DNA from: Anaerocolumna chitinilytica
Lineage (GTDB): Bacteria > Bacillota > Clostridia > Lachnospirales > Lachnospiraceae
Length of the DNA: 64,000 bases
Direction: 5' to 3'
Assembly: GCF_014218355.1 (NCBI RefSeq)
Contig: NZ_AP023368.1
Span: forward strand, 3,907,501-3,971,500
The notes below the pieces were generated by a model. That model did not search any database and was not told where the DNA came from. It saw only the letters and a list, made by a program, of their open reading frames with translations. The translations under genes were made by a program, and so were the position numbers. This document shows positions 26,536 through 36,100 of the stretch, piece by piece; position 1 is the first letter of the stretch; each line of letters begins with the position of its first letter.

Positions 26536-28389
26536 TTGTGCGGTATAGCAGGTTTTTGCAGTTTTAAAGAGAATTACAACAGTAAGAGCAGCAAATGGCA
26601 GAATACTCTGGTTAATATGAAAAACAGTATTAAGCACAGAGGCCCTGATGAAGATGGATATATGCTGGATGAACATATCGGTTTTGCCCATGCCAGGCTC
26701 TCTATTATCGATCTGGCAAATGGCAAACAGCCGATGAGCAGAAAGATTGGGAATCGCTTATATTCAATTATCTATAACGGTGAGCTCTACAACACCAGTG
26801 AACTGAGACAGGATTTGGAACTGAAAGGCTGGCGTTTTATGACCACCAGTGATACGGAAGTAATTCTTGTGGGAATAATAGAATATGGCAATGAATTCGT
26901 AAAAGAATTAAATGGTATTTTTGCGTTTGCTATCTGGGATTCTTATCAGGAGACCTTAAGCATCTTCCGGGACCGGCTGGGAATAAAGCCTTTGTTTTAT
27001 ACACTGACGGATTCAACCTGTATCTTTGGTTCTGAGCTGAAGGTTCTTTTTGAATACCCCGGAATAAGACCTGTCATCGACAGAGATGGCCTATGTGAAG
27101 TATTTGGCATAGGGCCAGCCAGAACTTACGGAAACGGAGTCTTTAAAGACTGCAAGGAAGTTCTTCCTGGTTACTATAATGTATATACAAGGGATGGCAT
27201 GAAAAGCATCCAATATTGGAAACTTGTAAGCAGACCTCATACGGACTCTTACGAGGAAACAATTGAAAAAACTGCCTTTTTGCTCAAGGACTCTATCGTT
27301 AGGCAGATGATATCTGATATTCCCATCTGTACTTTCCTGTCCGGCGGTGTTGACAGCAGTATTGTAACAGCAGTTTGTGCCAGTGAACTTGCCAAACGGG
27401 GAGAAAGGTTAAATACCTTCTCTTTTGATTTTGCCGGAAATGATGAATATTTTAAAGCTAATGATTTTCAGCCTTCCAGGGACCGTCCTTATGTAGATTT
27501 ATTGGTAAAGCATTTCAATACCAATCACACCTACTTAGAATGTGATAATATTAAACTTGCGGATGCTCTTTATAATGCAGTCGATGCCAAAGACCTGCCC
27601 GGTATGGCTGATGTGGACTCATCTCTTCTGTATTTTTGCAGCGAGGTAAAAAAATTCAATAAGGTAACGCTGACCGGTGAATGTGCCGATGAAATCTTTG
27701 GTGGTTACCCGTGGTTTCACAGCAAAGAAGCCTTTGAAGCTCATGCATTCCCCTGGTCCAGAAATATAGAACCAAGACAGCAGCTCTTAAAAGATGACCT
27801 TTTGGATTCCATTCATTTAAAAGAGTACATTGACAGAACCTATGAGACTTCTGTAGCAGAAACACCAAAGCTGTATTCTGAAAATAAAGAGGAAGGCAGA
27901 CGAAGAGAAATTGCTTATCTTAATATTAAGTGGTTTATGGCTACTCTTTTGGACCGTATGGACAGAACCAGTATGTTCTCCGGGCTGGAAGCGAGGGTTC
28001 CTCTGGCAGACCATAGAATACTTGATTATGTCTGGAATGTTCCCTGGGATATTAAGTGCAAGGATGGTGTGGTAAAACACCTGCTGCGTGAAGCAGCTAA
28101 AGGCCTGTTACCGGATGAGGTTCTCTACCGCAGAAAGAGTCCATACCCCAAGACCTATAATCCACAGTATGAGAATATTCTCTCCACTCGTCTTCAAACA
28201 GTATTAAAAGATTCTTCCTCTCCCCTTAACAGGTTAGTTGACCAGAAAAAAGTAGCTGATTTTCTTTCAACTCCCTCTGATTACGGAAAGCCATGGTTTG
28301 GCCAGTTAATGGCAGGCCCCCAGATGATAGCTTATTTATTACAGATTAACTATTGGCTGGATAAATATAAAATAGAGCTTGCTATCTGA
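26536..28389 (+). CDS. asnB: asparagine synthetase B (glutamine-hydrolysing)
   Basis: This enzyme makes asparagine from aspartate, ATP and glutamine. The class II glutaminase domain must start at a free Cys, and TTG at 26536 immediately precedes the TGC codon of CGIAGF. A GGTGG site lies five bases upstream, so the TTG start (617 residues) is preferred over the ATG twelve bases earlier. Glutaminase landmarks are RGPDEDG, ARLSIIDLANGKQPM and YNGELYN. The synthetase domain has the PP-loop FLSGGVDSSIVTAV and LTGECADEIFGGYPWF. It is a single gene closed by a terminator. Confidence 0.94.
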   Translation: MCGIAGFCSFKENYNSKSSKWQNTLVNMKNSIKHRGPDEDGYMLDEHIGFAHARLSIIDLANGKQPMSRKIGNRLYSIIYNGELYNTSELRQDLELKGWRFMTTSDTEVILVGIIEYGNEFVKELNGIFAFAIWDSYQETLSIFRDRLGIKPLFYTLTDSTCIFGSELKVLFEYPGIRPVIDRDGLCEVFGIGPARTYGNGVFKDCKEVLPGYYNVYTRDGMKSIQYWKLVSRPHTDSYEETIEKTAFLLKDSIVRQMISDIPICTFLSGGVDSSIVTAVCASELAKRGERLNTFSFDFAGNDEYFKANDFQPSRDRPYVDLLVKHFNTNHTYLECDNIKLADALYNAVDAKDLPGMADVDSSLLYFCSEVKKFNKVTLTGECADEIFGGYPWFHSKEAFEAHAFPWSRNIEPRQQLLKDDLLDSIHLKEYIDRTYETSVAETPKLYSENKEEGRRREIAYLNIKWFMATLLDRMDRTSMFSGLEARVPLADHRILDYVWNVPWDIKCKDGVVKHLLREAAKGLLPDEVLYRRKSPYPKTYNPQYENILSTRLQTVLKDSSSPLNRLVDQKKVADFLSTPSDYGKPWFGQLMAGPQMIAYLLQINYWLDKYKIELAI

Positions 28390-28424
28390 TTTCTAATCAA
28401 CTCAAAGAAATGACTTTATCAGAT

Positions 28425-28493
28425 AGGGCTGTTGTATCAAATGCCTTGGCAGCATGATAAATTATGCTCCCGAGACTAAGATACAATAGCCCT
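28425..28493 (+). terminator. terminator after asnB
   Basis: AGGGCTGTTGTATC (28425-28438) pairs with GATACAATAGCCCT (28480-28493), 14 bp with one G-U. The 41-base loop holds a further AGCAT/ATGCT hairpin. It lies between asnB and the convergent chemoreceptor gene and may serve both. Confidence 0.6.
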
Positions 28494-28505
28494 TTCCTAT
28501 TATCG

Positions 28506-30245
28506 TTATTTAATTTTAAAGAAGCCGATTAACTTATTCAGGCTATCCGCACTCTTCTCATTGTTTTTAGATTGTTCTAACACTTCTGAAGTCTTTTCCG
28601 CTATGGAGGAGGATTTTTCTGCAATATCGGAAGCTCCTTTTGCTCCCTCATTGGCAGCAAGGGCCACCTCATCAATGGCATGCTTTATATATACTATGGA
28701 TTCTTTCAGCTTCTCGGTAGAATCTTTAATCTCAGAAACCATTTCTTCCACTGTAGTAGCATCTTTGTCATATTGCTCTCCGATATGAACGGTATTCTCA
28801 TAATCTTTTATAACCTGATTATCTACAAAGCTTAAAATATTCTGAGAATCTGATACCAACTCTTCCACTGCTTCTGCCACTAAGGAGGTAATGGATTCAA
28901 TCTTTGATACAGCTGACTTGGAGTCTTCTGCTAATATACGGATCTGTTCCGCAACAACAGCAAACCCCTTACCGGCTTCACCGGCTCTGGCGGATTCTAT
29001 GGAAGCATTAAGAGCCAGAAGGTTGGTCTGAGAGGTAATGGAGAGGATGGTCTGAGATAAGGATTTTATCTCTTCAATTGCCTTTGTCTTTTCTATGGAA
29101 CTTCGAAGTTTTTTGTTAGCAGCATCGTATGCAGTAACTGCTGTCTGCTGAGAACCAAGAGCTGATTGTTTTAAGCCGTCTGCTCTTCCCTTAATCTGCT
29201 CCGAAACGACAAGACCATGTTCCAACTTCTTCGCAATGGTAATAATCTCTCCTTCTACATCCACTGTGGTATTGCTGATTTCCTGCACCGATGCAGCGGT
29301 TTCTTCCATACCGGCAGAGAGCTCTTCCGTTGTAGCTGAGATATTTTCAATATCATCATAAACATCATTGGAGCTGTGCACCATATTATCAATGGAGTCC
29401 TTGATTTTTCCGCTCTCAGTATTTATGTCCTCAATTATCTTTAATATGTTCTGCTGCATCATGGTAAAGGAACGGTTAATATCACCGGACTCATCCTTAC
29501 GCAGCATCTGCTTATCAGAAAAGATACCAGTCAGGTCTCCTCCTGCAATTTTAGTCATGCTCTCTCTGATCTTTATAAAACCTTTTGCAATGATATGCCC
29601 TAAAATATATGAAACGACAAATCCTGCCAATAGCATTATTCCTAAGATACCAATAATATAGTATGAGCTATGAACCAGTTCTTTGTCGATATTCTGCATA
29701 TAAAGACCGCTAAACCACATGCCGATAACCTTATTATTCTCATCCAATATAGGGGTATAATAAGTGTACGCCTTCTTCTTTAATACAACCGCTTTACCGG
29801 AATAAATTTTATTGTTCTGGATTACTGTCTGTATTACTTTATCGGAAGCTTTTGTTCCGGATATTCTCTTCCCACTGCTGTCCTTGATCGTGGTTGCTGC
29901 TCTGGTATCTCCTGCAAATAAAGTAAACATTACACCGGTATCTTCAGATAGCTTATCTAATACCTCCGTGTTATCATTCATTAAAATATCACCTTTATAT
30001 AGTTTATCTCCGTCTAAATGCCATTGTCCCGGTACCTCACTATCCAGAAGAAGCAGCCCGGTAGCCGAATTATTCACAAGTCTTTCATGAATTTCATCCA
30101 GAACTACACTTTCAACTGTAAACCGAAAAAATATACCAACTATTGCGATAAATATAATTAAAATTGCCGCTGCTACAAATGAAATTTTATGCTTAATTTT
30201 CATACATTGTCTGCGTTTTTGTATTAACGCTTTTCCTTTCATCAC
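28506..30245 (-). CDS. Cache-domain methyl-accepting chemotaxis protein
   Basis: This is a transmembrane chemoreceptor of about 579 residues. After TM1 (~19-40) comes a single-Cache extracellular domain with LLDSEVPGQWHLDGDKLYKG, GVMFTLFAGDTRAATTIKD and the YTPILDENNKVIGMWFSGL strand typical of sCache_3. TM2 is at ~195-217, followed by HAMP (MTKIAGGDLTGIFSD) and the signalling tip [38 protein letters not shown]. The start is unsettled: GTG at 30245, the next ATG, or MKIKHK at 30203; none has a strong ribosome site. Cache_3-type receptors often bind carboxylates, but the ligand here is unknown. Confidence 0.9.
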   Translation of the reverse strand: MMKGKALIQKRRQCMKIKHKISFVAAAILIIFIAIVGIFFRFTVESVVLDEIHERLVNNSATGLLLLDSEVPGQWHLDGDKLYKGDILMNDNTEVLDKLSEDTGVMFTLFAGDTRAATTIKDSSGKRISGTKASDKVIQTVIQNNKIYSGKAVVLKKKAYTYYTPILDENNKVIGMWFSGLYMQNIDKELVHSSYYIIGILGIMLLAGFVVSYILGHIIAKGFIKIRESMTKIAGGDLTGIFSDKQMLRKDESGDINRSFTMMQQNILKIIEDINTESGKIKDSIDNMVHSSNDVYDDIENISATTEELSAGMEETAASVQEISNTTVDVEGEIITIAKKLEHGLVVSEQIKGRADGLKQSALGSQQTAVTAYDAANKKLRSSIEKTKAIEEIKSLSQTILSITSQTNLLALNASIESARAGEAGKGFAVVAEQIRILAEDSKSAVSKIESITSLVAEAVEELVSDSQNILSFVDNQVIKDYENTVHIGEQYDKDATTVEEMVSEIKDSTEKLKESIVYIKHAIDEVALAANEGAKGASDIAEKSSSIAEKTSEVLEQSKNNEKSADSLNKLIGFFKIK

Positions 30246-30306
30246 TTTTTAATTAAGTCTTCTCCATTATACTATTGCACTCAGAGCAACGCAATCAATA
30301 AAATAC

Positions 30307-30344
30307 AAAATGCAGCTGAATCCGATTTGGTTCAGCTGCATTTT
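30307..30344 (-). terminator. terminator of the metNIQ operon
   Basis: AAAATGCAGCTGAA and its perfect complement (30331-30344) form a 14-bp stem with a ten-base loop, running into T-rich sequence on the minus strand, about 50 bases after metQ. Confidence 0.75.
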
Positions 30345-30393
30345 GCATTATTCTGGTAAATTCGATAATAATTATACTTGTGTTTTTATTTTA

Positions 30394-31308
30394 TTAAAAT
30401 ACCGGTACTACAGCACCCTGCCATTTTTCTTCAATAAATTTCTTTGTTTCTTCAGAAGTAACTGCTTTGATTAAAGCTTTTGTTTTGTCAGAATTTTCAT
30501 TGCCGTCTTTAACAACAATTACATTTGCATAAGTCTTGGCAGCATCAGAAGTTGCATCTTCAACTAGTAGACCATCTTTTGAAGCAGAAAGACCTTCAGT
30601 TAAAGCATAATTTCCATTGATTACTGCAAGATCCACATCCTGTAATACTTTAGCAGTCTGAGCTGCTTCAATTTCAACAATTTTAAGTTTCTTGGGATTC
30701 TCGGTAATATCTTTAATGGTTGCATCCAGTCCGACATTCTCTTTTAATTTGATAAGACCGGCTTTTTCTAATAATAACAAAGCTCTTGCTTCATTGGTGG
30801 TATCATTGGGTACAGCAATCTGTGCTCCGTCTGCCAATGCATCCAGAGTCTTTGTCTTTCCCGGATAGATTCCAAGGGGTTCAAAGTGAACATTTGCAAC
30901 TGCCTTTAAATTTGTTCCATTCTTGGAATTGTAATCATCCAGATAAGGAACATGCTGGAAGAAGTTCGCATCCAGACTTCCGTCTTCTGTAGCTACATTG
31001 GGCTGGATATAGTCGGTATATTCTACTACTTTGATAGAATAGCCCTGTTCTGCCAAGGAATTCTTAACAGCATCGGAATTCAGAATCGTTGCATGGGGTT
31101 CAACAGTAGCTCCAACCACAATTTCTGTTAATTCCTTTTGATCCGTAGAGGAAGCATCTTTTGTAGGTTCTGTTGTTGCTTCTGTAGTAGGCTCTGCTGC
31201 CTGATTCTCAGAAGATCCTGTAGAATTCTTGGTACCGCATCCTGTAAATAAAGTCCCCACCAATAATAAGCTTAACACGGATGCTGCAAGTCTTTTCACT
31301 TTTTTCAT
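30394..31308 (-). CDS. metQ: methionine-binding lipoprotein (NlpA family)
   Basis: This solute-binding lipoprotein has 304 residues from the ATG at 31308 (AAAGGAG). The lipobox is VGTLFTGC. The mature protein starts with a Ser/Thr/Glu-rich linker and then EIVVGATVEPHATIL, VVEYTDYIQPN and DANFFQHVPYLDDYN, all standard for the MetQ/NlpA family. It is cotranscribed after metN and metI. Methionine is the default ligand; relatives bind D-methionine or methionine sulfoxide. Confidence 0.92.
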   Translation of the reverse strand: MKKVKRLAASVLSLLLVGTLFTGCGTKNSTGSSENQAAEPTTEATTEPTKDASSTDQKELTEIVVGATVEPHATILNSDAVKNSLAEQGYSIKVVEYTDYIQPNVATEDGSLDANFFQHVPYLDDYNSKNGTNLKAVANVHFEPLGIYPGKTKTLDALADGAQIAVPNDTTNEARALLLLEKAGLIKLKENVGLDATIKDITENPKKLKIVEIEAAQTAKVLQDVDLAVINGNYALTEGLSASKDGLLVEDATSDAAKTYANVIVVKDGNENSDKTKALIKAVTSEETKKFIEEKWQGAVVPVF

Positions 31309-31309
31309 A

Positions 31310-32026
31310 CTAATTCTCTCCTTTTCCTCTTTTATCAATTTTCTTTGATATAAAATGGCCCAAGCTTTGAATAATCTGAACCATAATAACAAGCAGGATA
31401 ATTGTTACTATCATTACATCTGCTTCATATCTGTAGTAACCAAATCTTAATGCAATATCTCCTAATCCTCTGCCTCCTACTGCACCTGCCATGGCTGTAT
31501 AGCCAACTAAAGTTATAGTAGTAAGGGAGGCTCCCATTATAAGGGAAGGAAGCGCTTCCGGAAGCAGTACCTTATAAATTATCTGAAGTGTATTGGCTCC
31601 CATCGCCCTGGCTGCTTCAATAACACCGGCATCTACCTCTCTTAGAGAACTCTCAACCATTCTGGCAACAAAGGGGGTTGCAGCGATGATAAGAGGTACT
31701 GTTGCTGCTTTAGGACCTATGGTAGTTCCGGCAACTGCTCTGGTAATCGGCATAACCGCTACCAATAATATTATAAAAGGAATGGACCTGCCTATATTAA
31801 TAATAAAGCCAAGAACTCCATTCAGTGCAGGAACGGGACGTATACCGCCCTTTCTGGTTACTTCAGCCAGGATTCCTATGGGAATACCCATTATGTAGGC
31901 TGCGGCAACAGAGGCAAAGGTCATATAGAGTGTTTCTAGAATTCCCTGTCCGATCATAGTTCCGTAATCAGAATATAAGCTTTTCAGTGTAGCTGTCAGT
32001 CCTGTTAAAATAATATGTGTGTACAT
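31310..32026 (-). CDS. metI: methionine ABC transporter permease
   Basis: This is a membrane permease of 238 residues with five hydrophobic segments. The family motif EAARAMGANTLQIIYKVLLPEALPSLIMG is the cytoplasmic loop that contacts the ATPase, and ILETLYMTFASVAAAYIMGIPIGIL and TIGPKAATVPLIIAATPFVARMVE are MetI-like. Its ATG overlaps the metN stop by one base (TAATG). Confidence 0.94.
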   Translation of the reverse strand: MYTHIILTGLTATLKSLYSDYGTMIGQGILETLYMTFASVAAAYIMGIPIGILAEVTRKGGIRPVPALNGVLGFIINIGRSIPFIILLVAVMPITRAVAGTTIGPKAATVPLIIAATPFVARMVESSLREVDAGVIEAARAMGANTLQIIYKVLLPEALPSLIMGASLTTITLVGYTAMAGAVGGRGLGDIALRFGYYRYEADVMIVTIILLVIMVQIIQSLGHFISKKIDKRGKGEN

Positions 32027-32841
32027 TATACTTCTCCTCCCCCTAATAACTGTGCAACGATTTCAGATGAAGTATCACCAAAGACATCTTCTGTATAGCC
32101 GGAAGCTACAATCTCTGATTTGTCTAGAACAGCTACTTTGTTACAGATTTTTTGCACCACATTCATTTCGTGGGTAATCATAACAATAGTAACACCGGTC
32201 TCTTCATTAATCTTTTTTAACAGTTTTAGTATGGAATCCGTCGTTCTGCTGTCTAGAGCAGAAGTTGCTTCATCACATAAGAGGATGGAAGGACTCGTAG
32301 CCAAGGCCCTTGCAATGGCCACTCTCTGACGCTGCCCGCCGCTTAACTTAGAAGGATATTCGTATTTCTTATCCTCAAGATCAACCAGCCTTAACAGTTC
32401 ATCTACACGTCTTTGGATTTCTTTTTTCTTAAGCTTTCTCTTTTGAAAAAATCCTAACTCTTTGTAATCTTCCTTATCAATACCTGGGATTACAAAATCA
32501 GCTACCTTTGTTATTTCAAGTCCAAAGGCAATGTTTCTGCTTACGTTTTTCTGCATTAACAGGTTAAAGTTCTGGAATATCATACCAATACTTTTTCGAA
32601 GAGCAAGTAAATCCCTTCCTTTTTTCATGGTAATATCAACTCCGTCAATCAGGATACTTCCCCCGGTCGGTCTTTCAAGCAGATTCAAGCACCTTATAAA
32701 TGTACTTTTTCCAGCTCCGCTCATTCCGATGATACCAAAGATATCCCCTTGTTCTATTACCAGGTTAATATCTTTAAGTACTGTAAGGTTCTTATCCCCG
32801 GCAATCCGAAATTCCTTTGTTAATTGCTTTACCTCAATCAT
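32026..32841 (-). CDS. metN: methionine ABC transporter ATPase
   Basis: This is a cytoplasmic ATPase of 271 residues: Walker A GMSGAGKSTFIR, Q-loop MIFQNFNLL, signature KLSGGQRQRVAIARAL and LLCDEATSALDSRT. Two departures from standard MetN stand out. The C-terminal NIL domain, which in E. coli senses intracellular methionine and inhibits transport, is missing. An extra charged segment of about 25 residues (VADFVIPGIDKEDYKELGFFQ...) is inserted before RRVDELLRLVDL. AGGTG precedes the ATG. Confidence 0.92.
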   Translation of the reverse strand: MIEVKQLTKEFRIAGDKNLTVLKDINLVIEQGDIFGIIGMSGAGKSTFIRCLNLLERPTGGSILIDGVDITMKKGRDLLALRKSIGMIFQNFNLLMQKNVSRNIAFGLEITKVADFVIPGIDKEDYKELGFFQKRKLKKKEIQRRVDELLRLVDLEDKKYEYPSKLSGGQRQRVAIARALATSPSILLCDEATSALDSRTTDSILKLLKKINEETGVTIVMITHEMNVVQKICNKVAVLDKSEIVASGYTEDVFGDTSSEIVAQLLGGGEV

Positions 32842-32899
32842 ACCTTCACCTATGTCATAATTTTATTTCATACTTTTTTGATATGATTTGTATGAATAA

Positions 32900-32928
32900 T
32901 TTATACTACCTTTCTAATGATTTGTCAA
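32900..32928 (-). promoter_or_regulatory. promoter of the metNIQ operon
   Basis: TTGACA (32923-32928) and TATAAA (32900-32905) on the minus strand are 17 bases apart, ~60 bases upstream of metN. The short leader cannot hold an S-box or T-box, and neither was seen in the wider 330-base gap. Confidence 0.6.
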
Positions 32929-33058
32929 CCACTTTATTTTCATCTATCAAATTTTTTGTATCAATATGCAATAACATAAGCAGTTATACTATATGAGCGC
33001 ATACTCTGTCAAGTTTTACTGTGATTTTTATACAAGCAATTTGATTAAAATATCCTTG

Positions 33059-33109
33059 TAAAAAAAGCTCTGTACCTCCAATCCTTTACATGCTGGAAGT
33101 GACAGAGCT
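33059..33109 (-). terminator. terminator of nifJ
   Basis: AGCTCTGT (33066-33073) pairs with ACAGAGCT (33102-33109), with an inner TCCA/TGGA pairing and a run of seven or more T on the minus strand. Confidence 0.75.
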
Positions 33110-33170
33110 CCATTTAATCAAGTATATTAGGACAAATTATGCGGTTTAACAACAATACTACTATAACTTA

Positions 33171-36100
33171 CTAGGAATTAACATTCAGATCGGCAAGGGT
33201 ACGGTAGGTCTGATAACGCTCTTTTGCATGTTCTTCCGCTTTTTCAAATAATTCTTCTGCTGCTTTTGGATAAGCATTGGCTAGAGAACTATAACGCACT
33301 TGACCCATCAGGAAATCTTTAAAATTACCGGTCGGTGCCTTGGAATCCAGTATAAACGGATTTTTTCCCTCTTTCTTAAGCTCCGGATTGTAACGGTACA
33401 GATGCCAATAGCCTGCTTTTACCGCTTCTTTGATAGTTTCCATGCTTTTACCCATACCCACTTTTAAGCCATGACTGATACAAGGGGAATAAGCAATTAT
33501 AATAGAAGGTCCTTTATAACTCTCCGCTTCTCTGATGGCTTTGATCAGCTGGTTGTTATCCGCATGAATACCTACCTGGGCAACATATACATTTCCGTAA
33601 GTCATCATCATTCTTCCCAAGTCTTTCTTACCGGACCTTTTACCGGAAGCTGCAAATTTAGCCACTGCGGCTATTGGGGTAGATTTTGATGCCTGTCCTC
33701 CGGTATTGGAATAAACTTCTGTATCAAATACCAGAACGTTGATATCTTCTCCGGAAGACATTACCTGATCCAGACCACCATAATCAATATCGTATGCCCA
33801 GCCGTCGCCACCCAGAATCCAATGGGAGCGCTTTACAAGATAATCCTTTTTCTCCAGGATTTCATTTATCAGCTTTTCATTTTCCTTATCAGCAGTCTTG
33901 TATTCAGACAAGGCTTTTACCAGTTTTTCGCTGACGGTCCTGCTGAGTTCACCATCTTCTTTGTAGTGAATCCAGTCACTTAACAGTTCTTTTAGAGTAT
34001 CTTCTAAACCAGCCTCTATCAATTCTTTCATCAGGCACTCTAGTTTATTTCGAATCTGTTTATTACCCAGATACATACCAAAGCCATATTCCGCATTATC
34101 CTCAAAGAGTGAATTCGCCCAAGCCGGTCCTCTTCCTTCCTTATTCGCTGTGTAGGCAGTACTTGGAGCTGAGGCTCCCCAGATAGAAGAACAGCCGGTT
34201 GCATTGGCAATCATCATTCTGTCTCCAAAGAGCTGTGTTATTAGTTTTATATAAGGTGTTTCGCCGCAGCCTGCACATGCTCCTGAAAATTCAATCAAAG
34301 GCTGCTTAAACTGGCTATCTTTTACACTGTTTCCTAAGGGAAGATCATTTTTGTGACCTACTTTATAAAATGCATATATCCAATTGGGCACTTGATCTTC
34401 AACCTGCGTATCTATGGGTTTCATGACCAGCGCTTTCTCCTTGGCAGGACAAATATCTGCACAGTTCCCGCAGCCGGTGCAGTCCATAGGACTTATCTGA
34501 ATACGGAATTTATAATTTTCAAAGCCCTTACCAGCGGCTTTAATAGCAGTATACTCTTTCGGAGCACCTGCCATCTCCTCTTCGGTCATCAGAAATGGTC
34601 TTATGACCGAATGTGGGCAGATTAAGGAACATTGATTACATTGGATACAGTTTTCATCAATCCATTGGGGTACATTAACCGCAATCCCACGCTTTTCAAA
34701 GGCAGTGGAACCATTGGGAAAAGTACCATCCTCTCTTCCATTAAATGCACTGACGGGTAAGGCATTTCCCTTTAGTTCCTGCATGGGTCTCATGATTTTC
34801 TGAACAAATACCGGTTCTTTCTCGGACTCCTCACTTTCCTCCGATGCATTCTTCCAATTCTCCGGAACCTTTATCTCGTGTATACCCTGTACGCCTTTAT
34901 CAATTGCGGCATGATTCATTGCTACAACCTGCTCACCTTTTTTACTGTAAGAGTAGGCAGCTGCGTCTTTTAACTTCTTTACGAACACTTCTTCCGGAAT
35001 AATATCTACAAGTTTAAAGAAAGCTCCCTGCATTATCATATTAATACGGTTACCAAGTCCAATTTCCGAAGCAATACTTACTGCGTCAATGGTATAGAAG
35101 CGCACCTGCTTTTCAGCCAATTCCTTCTTCACTCTGGCAGGCAGCATTTCTTCCAGCTCTTTTTCTGACCAGCGGCAGTTTAAGACAAAGATGCCACCGG
35201 GTTTTAAATCCGCTAACATATCATATTTATTAATATAGGACTGATTATGACATGCCACATAATCCGCATGGTCTACCAGATAAGTAGACTTTATGGGCAG
35301 TTTACCAAATCTTAAATGGGACATGGTTATGCCACCGGACTTCTTGGAGTCATAATCAAAGTAAGCCTGTACATTATAATCGGTAGAATTTCCGATAATC
35401 ATAATAGCCTGCTTATTAGCACCTACCGTACCATCTGAGCCAAGCCCCCAGAATTTACAGGATTTTCTTCCCTCTGGTTCCGCATAAAACTTCTTGACAA
35501 AGCCAAGTGAAGTTTCAGTAACATCATCTGTTATACCAATGGTAAAATGATCTTTTGGATTTTGCTGTTTCAGGTTCTCATAGACGGCTGTAATATCGGC
35601 CGGTCCGGTATCTTTAGAACCTAAACCAAATCGTCCGCCGACAATAAGAGGTTTTTCCTTCATATCAGAGTAACTAGCACATACATCCATATAAAGTGGT
35701 TCGTAGAGTGCACCTGGTTCCTTGGTTCTGTCCAGCACCGCAATCTTTTCAACGGACTTTGGAATACAGTCAAGCAGGTGTTTCATACTAAAAGGTCTAT
35801 AAAGATGTACCTTTACAAGTCCGTACTTTTCACCGTTCTTGTTGTGATAATCAATGGTTTCTTCTATTGTCTGCGTTACAGAACCCATAGCTATGATAAT
35901 ATATTTGGCATCTTCCGCACCATAGTAATCAAATAACCCGTATTTGCGGCCCGTTAGCTCTCCCGTTTTTTGCAGGTACTCTTCTACTACAGGAATCAGC
36001 CTGTCATAAAAACTGTTACTGGATTCCCTTCCCTGGAAGTAAATATCCGGATTCTGAGCCGTACCTCTGGTTACAGGATGATTAGGGGATAATGCTCTGT

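Noticed and set aside
32842..33058. S-box (SAM) or T-box leader for metNIQ
   Set aside because: The promoter lies only ~60 bases upstream of metN, and none of the conserved riboswitch motifs could be seen.
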